Of a stretch of 64,000 nt of DNA, positions 58,303 to 64,000 are shown piece by piece; position 1 is the first letter of the stretch; the number at the start of each line of letters is the position of its first letter. The DNA comes from Halobacillus naozhouensis (lineage in GTDB: Bacteria; Bacillota; Bacilli; Bacillales; Halobacillaceae), in the NCBI RefSeq assembly GCF_029714185.1, contig NZ_CP121671.1:744001-808000 (forward strand), given 5' to 3'. Below the pieces are notes generated by a model, which searched no databases, had not been told where the DNA came from, and was given only the letters and a program-made list of their open reading frames with translations. The translations under genes were made by a program, and so were the position numbers.

Positions 58303-59691
58303 ATGTTGAAATATTTATATGGTCTTTCAATATTTTTCTATCTTATAACGGTTGTCTTTCCAACGGTTAACGCTGCATCTTTGTTATCACTAACTTGTTT
58401 CCTCATCATTTTGCTAACGATTTTTAAAGTATCTAGGTTTGTCAAAGTAATGGGAGGATTCTTTTTATTAATTGGTACGTTTATGTTGATTGATAGTGGG
58501 GCTGGTTGGAAAGACTTTCTTTTTTCGTTCGGACCGATGATGAATTTACTTACTCTTTTTGCAATGGTCCCGATTTTGGCGTTACCTATAAAAATAGGGA
58601 AGTATGAAGTGCGAATCCGAAGTTTAATTAAACAAAAGGTCAAATCTTCCAGCCAATTATATTCGATGACTTCTGGGATTTCATATTTCTTTAGTATTTT
58701 TTTAAATCTCGCTACATTGCCGATGACTTATTACTCGATACGGCCGGCAACTGATATATTTTCCCTGCAGGATAAGGAAAGGTTTATGAGCAGGGCTATT
58801 ACACATGGGTTTGCTATGCCATTAATGTGGGCACCAGTCACCCCAATTGTGGGCATCGTAATTGAAATGACAGGCGTTAGTTGGGCTTCCATGCTCCCTT
58901 ATGTCTTACCTTTAAGTATAGCGGGTTTGTTGCTTGATTGGATGCTAGGGAAGAGTAATGCTAAAAAACAGGCAAAGCAGAATCTAGGGTTTAAAAGTGA
59001 AAATGATGAAATAGCGGCGGCTAGTGAGGCGAGTGAAGAAAGTGTACACTCCGGCAGATTATATCACATATTGATTGCCATTATTATCTTCAACCTCCTG
59101 GTTTCTGTATTCGAAACACAGTTTTCTTTTTCCTTTCTCATTCTTGTTGCGTTACTGGTCATTCCGTTCACTCTTTTGTGGTCACTATGTATAAGAAAAA
59201 CGAAAGCATTTGGCATCGGATTGAAAGAACACTTTCAAACACACCTCCCAAAAATGAAAGATCAATTTTTTATTTTTCTATCAGCTGGATTTTTTATTTC
59301 ATCGATTCAATTCTCAGGTACCGATCATGTTTTGAACCAATGGATAAGTGCTATTAAGGATATAATCGGAATAGAAGTTTTTCTTATTGTTTTATTATTC
59401 ATCCCGCTTGCTTTAGCCTTTACTGGATTACATCCAGCAGTAGGTTTGGCACTAATGGCAGAGGCATTGGATCCCCAAGGGCTTGGTATATCTCCCTATA
59501 TACTAACTACCTCTATGCTTGCAGGATCAGTAGCTGCTTTCTTAATGGGTCCTTACAATGCTACTATTGGAGTTATGTCAAATATTGTTAAAGTAACTTC
59601 CTTTAGAATTTCTAAATGGAATGTATCCTTCACCTTATTGTTCTTAGGATTTTGCATAAGCTATTTGATATTTTTGGAGATACTTATTTGA
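58303..59691 (+). CDS. Predicted polytopic transporter, unknown substrate
   Basis: This membrane protein of about 462 residues has 10-12 hydrophobic segments and a hydrophilic loop near residues 225-250 (QNLGFKSENDEIAAASEASEES). ATG 58303 has GGTGAT before it; ATG 58288, five codons earlier, lacks a site. Segments such as FAMPLMWAPVTPIVGIV, FTGLHPAVGLALMAEAL and MLAGSVAAFLMGPYNATIGVMSNIV are like the re-entrant loops of the ion transporter superfamily (NhaC/GntP/DASS-like). It is preceded by three GTATAC-type operators and closed by a terminator, so it is a single-gene unit of the regulon. It may move the substrate of the oxidase/amidohydrolase system. Confidence 0.75.
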   Translation: MLKYLYGLSIFFYLITVVFPTVNAASLLSLTCFLIILLTIFKVSRFVKVMGGFFLLIGTFMLIDSGAGWKDFLFSFGPMMNLLTLFAMVPILALPIKIGKYEVRIRSLIKQKVKSSSQLYSMTSGISYFFSIFLNLATLPMTYYSIRPATDIFSLQDKERFMSRAITHGFAMPLMWAPVTPIVGIVIEMTGVSWASMLPYVLPLSIAGLLLDWMLGKSNAKKQAKQNLGFKSENDEIAAASEASEESVHSGRLYHILIAIIIFNLLVSVFETQFSFSFLILVALLVIPFTLLWSLCIRKTKAFGIGLKEHFQTHLPKMKDQFFIFLSAGFFISSIQFSGTDHVLNQWISAIKDIIGIEVFLIVLLFIPLALAFTGLHPAVGLALMAEALDPQGLGISPYILTTSMLAGSVAAFLMGPYNATIGVMSNIVKVTSFRISKWNVSFTLLFLGFCISYLIFLEILI

Positions 59692-59729
59692 TTGCGGTGG
59701 CCTGCCGTTAATTGTGAATCTCATTACAA

Positions 59730-59760
59730 AAAACCTTGCCTTTAATCGGCAAGGTTTTTA
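59730..59760. terminator. Bidirectional terminator between convergent genes
   Basis: AAAACCTTGCC (59730-59740) and GGCAAGGTTTT (59748-59758) form an 11-bp stem with A-run before and T-run after, so it serves both the transporter gene and the minus-strand gene. Confidence 0.85.
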
Positions 59761-59786
59761 GAGTTTTTATTTGCCCCTTAAGAGTG

Positions 59787-60122
59787 TTACGCTGTTGTCG
59801 TTTCAGATTTAACGAGTTTTGAGAATTTAGAATCCTCGCTGTTACCGGATCCCTTTACTATTTCATCTAATTCTTCTCTAGCATCATCAATGTTTTCAAA
59901 AGCCTCAAAGAATTTCACTCTAATATAATTAACAAATTCTTTCTCTCCATACTTCTCATATAACTGGATCTTTGTACGATCATCTAATACCTTTGCGATA
60001 GTATATGTTGCTTTTAATTTATCGAAAAAATAAAATTGGTACGACTCTACTACCTCAAGTCCATCATTATCCAGTACTGTTTGATAAGTATCCTTATTGG
60101 TTAACACAATGTATTTATCCAT
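59787..60122 (-). CDS. Unknown 111-residue acidic protein of the GTATAC regulon
   Basis: AAAGGAG lies 9 bases before ATG 60122 (minus strand). The protein begins MDKYIVLTNKDTYQTVLDND, then a predicted beta/alpha domain with aromatic clusters (YQFYFFDKLKATYT, YEKYGEKEFVNYIRVKFFEAFENIDDAREELDEIV) and a disordered Ser/Thr/Lys tail. It is divergent from the ferredoxin gene, and a GTATACC site at 60204 lies between them. It could be a small effector or coupling subunit for an oxygenase, but no homologue is recognised. Confidence 0.65.
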   Translation of the reverse strand: MDKYIVLTNKDTYQTVLDNDGLEVVESYQFYFFDKLKATYTIAKVLDDRTKIQLYEKYGEKEFVNYIRVKFFEAFENIDDAREELDEIVKGSGNSEDSKFSKLVKSETTTA

Positions 60123-60459
60123 CCATACACGCTCCTTTAGTAAAAATTAGAATCATTTCCTTTAGACCAATTGAATAGTGATCCGGCCCCCCCTTTTTTT
60201 GTATTTTGTATACCAAAACATTTGACTTTAGTCTATAACACGATAAATATTTTATCAAGAGTAATTTAGAATTTTCCGAAAATAGATAATCTAATCAATG
60301 ATCACTTAATCCTTTTAAACAATGAGGAAGCCTATGATCGGGATAATATTGGTAATATATTCATGTTTAAAATACATTGAAAGGGTTTACAATTTCAAAA
60401 TTAAACATTATACTCAAGAAAATTCAAAAAATTAAGAACAGTGATGAAAGGGTGTTGGT
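60123..60459. promoter_or_regulatory. Divergent promoter region with operator TTTTGTATACCAAAA
   Basis: TTTTGTATACCAAAA at 60204-60218 is a nearly perfect palindromic site of the same family as those at 57996-63332. It lies about 85 bp upstream of the minus-strand gene and 240 bp upstream of the ferredoxin gene. The rest is A/T-rich without coding frames. A C8/T8 homopolymer run (60186-60200) precedes the site. Confidence 0.6.
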
Positions 60460-60795
60460 ATGCCAAAGGTTAAATTGCATGTGGATGGAGAAATAGTCGA
60501 ACAAGAGGTTAAAGATCATGCTAATCTCGTAGTTTTAGCTGGAATTAAACAATTCCCTAAGCTGAAGTATGGATGTGGAATGGGGAAATGTACGAGATGT
60601 ACATGCAGGGTAATTGATGGTGGAGACCAATTGGATCCTCCAAATTGGAAAGAAGAAAAAAGGTTGGGAGATAAATTAGAAGAAGGTTACCGTCTTACAT
60701 GTCAGTTGTCGGTAAAGGATGACTTAGAGATTTCACAAGAAAATATTGATGTCCGAAAGAAAAAAAGAGAAGTACAGGAACTAAGGAAGGATTAA
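60460..60795 (+). CDS. [2Fe-2S] ferredoxin
   Basis: This 111-residue soluble electron carrier of the plant/adrenodoxin-like fold has cluster ligands in YGCGMGKCTRCTCRV (C-x4-C-x2-C pattern) and a fourth Cys in RLTCQLSVKDD. A Lys/Arg/Glu-rich C-terminal extension (NIDVRKKKREVQELRKD) goes beyond the usual domain. ATG 60460 has AAAGGGTG upstream. It stands between an unknown protein and a creatininase-family gene and is probably the electron donor of the di-iron oxidase at 63392, although no reductase gene is nearby. Confidence 0.9.
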   Translation: MPKVKLHVDGEIVEQEVKDHANLVVLAGIKQFPKLKYGCGMGKCTRCTCRVIDGGDQLDPPNWKEEKRLGDKLEEGYRLTCQLSVKDDLEISQENIDVRKKKREVQELRKD

Positions 60796-60810
60796 TTTTT
60801 TGTTTAAAAT

Positions 60811-60823
60811 ATTGGTATACAAT
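60811..60823 (+). promoter_or_regulatory. Operator ATTGGTATACAAT before the creatininase-family gene
   Basis: A palindromic GTATAC site between the ferredoxin stop and the next ribosome binding site (AAAGGAGAGG), of the same family as the other regulon sites. It suggests an internal regulated promoter. Confidence 0.6.
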
Positions 60824-60843
60824 AAACCAAAGGAGAGGATCAT

Positions 60844-61614
60844 TTGAACGCGTATATGCTAAGCGAAATGACCTGGGAAGAAGTAGGAGATGCCCTGAAA
60901 ACGGTGGAAGTGGCTGTTATTCCGATAGGAGCTCATGAACAGCACGGCCCTCATATGGTTGAAAGCTGTGATGCTGTACTGGCTACGGAAATGGCTAAAC
61001 AATTAGCAGAAAAAATGTTCCCTCGTATAATTGTGACACCAACAATCAATATGGGAGTATCTGAACACCATATGAATTTTCCAGGAACAATTTCTTTAAA
61101 GCCTGAAACGCTTATTGCTATCTTAAAAGACGTTGTCCGTTCCTTGAAGCACCATGGTATTACTAAATTCTTGTTTTTAAATGCACACGGAGGAAACCAG
61201 TCGACGTTGAGTGTCGCTAGCACAACTTTATCAGCAGAAGAGTCGGTGGAGGTATATTATGCGAAAACAACAGCCTCTGCTAAACAAACGGTGGCCCATG
61301 CGATTACATCTCCTATTTTTGGACACAGTTGTGAGCGCGAAGTATCAGAAGCCTTATATTTAGCACCCTCACTGGTACGTGCTGATAGATTGGCGAAAGG
61401 TGATTTTATTGAAGGGGGGAGATATAAACAATTGAGACCTGGGAAGGCCATTCAAGGTTTTTATCGTTACGAAGATATGACAAGAAATGGAAGTATTGGT
61501 GATGCTACGAAAGCATCGAGAGAAATCGGGGAACAAATTGTACAAGAAGCTGTAGAGAACATAACACTGTCTTTGGAAGAAATTTTGGATTACAAAGTAG
61601 AGTCTGTTCATTAA
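60844..61614 (+). CDS. Creatininase family amidohydrolase
   Basis: This 256-residue metal-dependent amidohydrolase starts at TTG 60844 after AAAGGAGAGG. Metal and active-site blocks are VIPIGAHEQHGPHM (Glu32, His34), Asp43 of SCDAVLATEMA, MGVSEHHMNFPGTISL, FLFLNAHGGNQSTL and the late Glu of SCEREVSEALYLAPS. Family members open creatinine, hydrolyse formamidopyrimidines or guanidine-like amides, or process mycofactocin. The substrate is unknown. Its place between ferredoxin and permease in the same regulon links it to a common pathway. Confidence 0.88.
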   Translation: MNAYMLSEMTWEEVGDALKTVEVAVIPIGAHEQHGPHMVESCDAVLATEMAKQLAEKMFPRIIVTPTINMGVSEHHMNFPGTISLKPETLIAILKDVVRSLKHHGITKFLFLNAHGGNQSTLSVASTTLSAEESVEVYYAKTTASAKQTVAHAITSPIFGHSCEREVSEALYLAPSLVRADRLAKGDFIEGGRYKQLRPGKAIQGFYRYEDMTRNGSIGDATKASREIGEQIVQEAVENITLSLEEILDYKVESVH

Positions 61615-61677
61615 AAAAAAGAGAAAGAAGTCTGTTTAGACGGTTAAAAGGAAATTTGACGAAAAGGGTGTGTGCGT

Positions 61678-63138
61678 TTGGAGTTAACTATTGCCCATTG
61701 GCTTTACGGTGCAGTTACGTTTCTAGTCATTGTCACGATGTTGTTTCGCCGGGGAGTTATACTTCCCACTATCGTTGGTACTTTTTTAGTAGCATGGGTT
61801 TATAAAGGATCAGTAGTTGGAGGATTCCAGGCAGTTTTTAACGCCAATCTTGTTGCAGCAAGGGAACTGTTCAGTATTTTTTTGATTATCACCCTTATGG
61901 TTGCCCTGCTCAACTCACTAAAAGAGATCGGGGCAGATGAAAAAATGATCGTCCCTATTACGAAGGTGATGAAGAATGGACACATTGCTTTCTTAGTACT
62001 GATGGCAGTAACCTATGTCATTTCCTTGTTTTTCTGGCCGACCCCTGCAGTTCCATTAATTTGTGCTCTATTAGTTCCAGCAGCGGTACGCGCAGGGCTT
62101 CCGGCAATGGGGGCGGCTGTAATCATCGCTATCTCAGGACAAGGCATGGCATTGTCGTCCGATTATATTATGCAGGTTGCTCCAATGATGAGTGCGACTG
62201 CGGCAGGGATTGAAACTGCCCAAGTTGCTGATAAAGCCTTCATTATGTCCCTGATAACAGGTAGTGTAGCGGCTACAGTAGCGTATGTCGCTGTTAGAAA
62301 ATCAATTACCAAGCCTAATAGCGATGAATCTCTATCTTCCCTAAATGGTCTGCCAACAAGTGTAGATCCAACAGTTGAGGCAGAAATATCAGCAACTTCT
62401 GAAGTTGATGTTTACGAAGCCAGGCGTGGAATATGGGGCACAGTCTTTGCTGTGCTTGTGCCACTATCTCTATTGGCTGTTATGATATTCATGTTTTCCA
62501 CACAAATCGGCGGTGATACTGTAGGAGGATTTGAAGGTGGGGATGGTGCAGCATTCATAGGTGGAGTCGCTGCGGTATTGCTGATTTTAGCCTCTGTCGC
62601 ATTCCGGAGAATTCATGCGCTAGATAAAATCAGTGATCATTTCACAGAAGGTTTTGTATTTGCATTTAGGGCTATGGGTCCAGTGATACCGATTGCTGGT
62701 TTCTTTTTTCTCGGAAGTTCTGATTTCACAGGGGCGATTCTTTCTTTAGGTGAAGATGCGACTACCCCAGCCTTTTTGTTTGACCTTGTTCAAACAGCAC
62801 AAGGTTATATTCCGGAAAATGCTCTATTCACAGCATTTGGAATACTTATAGTAGGAATCATCACGGGGCTTGACGGTTCAGGGTTTTCAGGTTTACCTTT
62901 GACTGGTTCATTGGCTGGCGCGATGGCAAATACGACTGGAGTGGATACTGCTACGCTTGCAGCAATCGGTCAAATGGGTTCTATTTGGACAGGGGGAGGA
63001 ACATTGGTCGCGTGGTCATCCCTAGTGGCTATCGCAGGCTTTTGTGGGGTATCTGTATTGGATCTTGCCAGAAAAAACTTCATCCCAGTTATAATGGGTC
63101 TTTTTGCTTCCGCTGCCTTTGCCGTGTATTTCCTGTAA
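61678..63138 (+). CDS. Predicted organic-acid/nucleobase-type permease
   Basis: This membrane protein of about 486 residues has 11-12 hydrophobic segments. AAGGGTG lies 7 bases before TTG 61678; GTG 61672 is nearly adjacent to it and unlikely. The segments FWPTPAVPLICALLVPAAVRAGLPAMGAAVIIAISGQGMALSSDYIMQVAP and GLDGSGFSGLPLTGSLAGAMA resemble the duplicated hairpin loops of the CitMHS/GntP-like superfamily. A charged loop lies at about 215-240. It follows the creatininase-family gene by 60 bp and is probably cotranscribed, so it should import the pathway substrate. Confidence 0.8.
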   Translation: MELTIAHWLYGAVTFLVIVTMLFRRGVILPTIVGTFLVAWVYKGSVVGGFQAVFNANLVAARELFSIFLIITLMVALLNSLKEIGADEKMIVPITKVMKNGHIAFLVLMAVTYVISLFFWPTPAVPLICALLVPAAVRAGLPAMGAAVIIAISGQGMALSSDYIMQVAPMMSATAAGIETAQVADKAFIMSLITGSVAATVAYVAVRKSITKPNSDESLSSLNGLPTSVDPTVEAEISATSEVDVYEARRGIWGTVFAVLVPLSLLAVMIFMFSTQIGGDTVGGFEGGDGAAFIGGVAAVLLILASVAFRRIHALDKISDHFTEGFVFAFRAMGPVIPIAGFFFLGSSDFTGAILSLGEDATTPAFLFDLVQTAQGYIPENALFTAFGILIVGIITGLDGSGFSGLPLTGSLAGAMANTTGVDTATLAAIGQMGSIWTGGGTLVAWSSLVAIAGFCGVSVLDLARKNFIPVIMGLFASAAFAVYFL

Positions 63139-63221
63139 AAGAACTAACGTAGGAATACAAAAGGTTTAAAAATTCAGAAAATGATGTTTACAAACAATAA
63201 ATAATAGGTTACTATTTAATC

Positions 63222-63332
63222 AATGGTATACCAAATTAATGGAGTTACTAGTTATTTCTTTCTTCAAAGCGTGGATGCTGGGGGGATTTAAAGAATTCAA
63301 CGCTTTAGCTTAGGTATACTTGGTATACAAAA
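63222..63332 (+). promoter_or_regulatory. Paired GTATAC operators before the di-iron oxidase gene
   Basis: AATGGTATACCAAAT (63222-63236) and CTTGGTATACAAAA (63319-63332) are two further regulon sites 97 bp apart. A degenerate GGTATAC lies at 63313 and GTACACAAAA at about 63337. Two spaced sites could allow repressor looping over the promoter of the gene at 63392. Confidence 0.65.
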
Positions 63333-63391
63333 TACTGTACACAAAATACTGGGTTGTAATCTCACATTTGATTTCAAGGAGGAGAATGGAA

Positions 63392-64000
63392 ATGGCAGAA
63401 CTATTATCAAAGGATGAGTTTCGTAAGGAGCTAGAAGAGGCGATTAAAGGGAACCACAGTCAGAAAGCACCTTTTACAGTTGCCTGGTCAGAAGGAAAGT
63501 TAGAGAGAAAACATTTCGCTAAATGGGCTGAAAACCATTACCACTATGTTGGACCATTTGCGAACTATCTTTCTTATATTTATCACAATACGCCAGAAGG
63601 ACCAGAATTCGAAGATGCTAAGGACTTTACGCTACAAAATATGTATGAGGAAGAGATTGCAGCTGACCGTCACACGGATCTATTAATTCGTTTTGCTGAA
63701 GCATGTGGAACAACTGGTGATAGAGTTCGTGATCCTAAAAATATGGCAGCTACAACACTAGGATTACAAAGCTGGTGTTATTCGGTTGCATCTCGCGAGA
63801 ATTTCGTTGTTGCTACAGCAGCACTTGTAGTCGGATTGGAATCTCAAGTTCCTGATATTTACCGTAAACAAACACCTACACTTCGTGAAAAATACGGGTT
63901 CGATGATGAATCGATCGAATTCTTCGACCTCCACATCGTATCTGATGAAATCCATGGGGAGCGCGGTTATAAGATTGTATTAGAGCATGCAAATACTCCA
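63392..64000 (+). CDS. Haem-oxygenase-like di-iron oxidase (CADD/PqqC-like), 3'-truncated
   Basis: 203 residues are visible and the frame runs off the window. AAGGAGG lies 8 bases before ATG 63392. The helical protein has ligand-like residues arranged as Glu87-x6-His94 (YEEEIAADRH), Glu150 (VVGLESQVP) and His181-x3-Asp185-x2-His188 (HIVSDEIH). The H-x3-D-x2-H and E-x6-H spacings are those of the di-iron site in CADD, and related HDO enzymes oxidise amines, acids or make pABA-like products. PqqC, by contrast, is metal-free. NHSQKAPF and ENHYHYVGPF are also typical of the TenA/PqqC/CADD fold. With the ferredoxin and amidohydrolase in the same regulon an oxygenase role is likely. Confidence 0.85.
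   Translation, partial: MAELLSKDEFRKELEEAIKGNHSQKAPFTVAWSEGKLERKHFAKWAENHYHYVGPFANYLSYIYHNTPEGPEFEDAKDFTLQNMYEEEIAADRHTDLLIRFAEACGTTGDRVRDPKNMAATTLGLQSWCYSVASRENFVVATAALVVGLESQVPDIYRKQTPTLREKYGFDDESIEFFDLHIVSDEIHGERGYKIVLEHANTP

Noticed and set aside
63392..64000. Thiaminase II (TenA) or PQQ synthase (PqqC)
   Set aside because: The fold is shared, but the H-x3-D-x2-H and E-x6-H metal-site spacing fits the di-iron oxidase branch, and no thiamine or PQQ genes are adjacent.

Overview
The window comes from a low-to-mid GC, endospore-forming Gram-positive bacterium, most likely a halophilic or halotolerant Bacillaceae (Halobacillus/Virgibacillus-like). The grounds are AAGGAGG-type ribosome binding sites, frequent TTG/GTG starts, spore SASP genes, a choline-to-glycine-betaine locus under a GbsR-type regulator, and lipoprotein ABC receptors. 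This is inference from gene content; no rRNA or species marker is present, and no complete insertion sequence, phage or CRISPR array was seen.

Layout. 0-12 kb is mostly core: two membrane proteins, a YaiI/YqxD nuclease-like protein, a CitMHS citrate transporter beside a two-component system in which BOTH the kinase and the regulator are frameshifted, an alpha-carbonic anhydrase lipoprotein, a secreted M14 zinc carboxypeptidase, a 21-bp-phased repeat array, two spore proteins and a uracil-DNA-glycosylase-family protein. 11.9-13.7 kb holds an LXG polymorphic toxin, with an AT-rich C-terminal domain resembling an ADP-ribosyltransferase, and its probable immunity gene. 13.7-28.2 kb is an AT-rich catabolic island: LacI regulator, SDR, cupin, iron alcohol dehydrogenase, aldehyde dehydrogenase, alpha/beta hydrolase, HpcH/HpaI aldolase, amidase, CUT1 ABC transporter, double SnoaL-like protein and HisD-like dehydrogenase. 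It is tied together by three copies of the operator GAATACGTATTC. Its substrate is unknown.

28.4-31 kb is a sigma-54-type promoter driving a 3-hydroxybutyrate-dehydrogenase-like SDR and a GntP permease. 31-36.3 kb is the osmoprotection locus (betaine-binding protein, GbsR, betaine aldehyde dehydrogenase, FAD choline dehydrogenase), closed by a deleted relic of the gntP gene and its terminator. 36.5-48.6 kb is a LacI-controlled glucoside cluster whose gene set matches the Escherichia coli ycj cluster: ABC receptor and permeases, three redox/epimerase enzymes, GH65 phosphorylase, beta-phosphoglucomutase and GH13_18 phosphorylase. 48.6-55.7 kb is a probable defence island (MazG-like protein, 1449-residue helicase-nuclease, DUF262/HNH protein). 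55.7-57.5 kb has a decapitated SDR and a D-2-hydroxyacid dehydrogenase.

57.8-64 kb is an apparently uncharacterised regulon. At least seven GGTATACC/GGTATACAA-type sites, one lying at the centre of a perfect 50-bp palindrome, sit before a small basic protein, two transporters, an unknown 111-residue protein, a [2Fe-2S] ferredoxin, a creatininase-family amidohydrolase and a haem-oxygenase-like di-iron oxidase. The last runs off the end of the window and shows the CADD/PqqC-like ligand pattern. This is my best candidate for a new oxidative catabolic or biosynthetic system.
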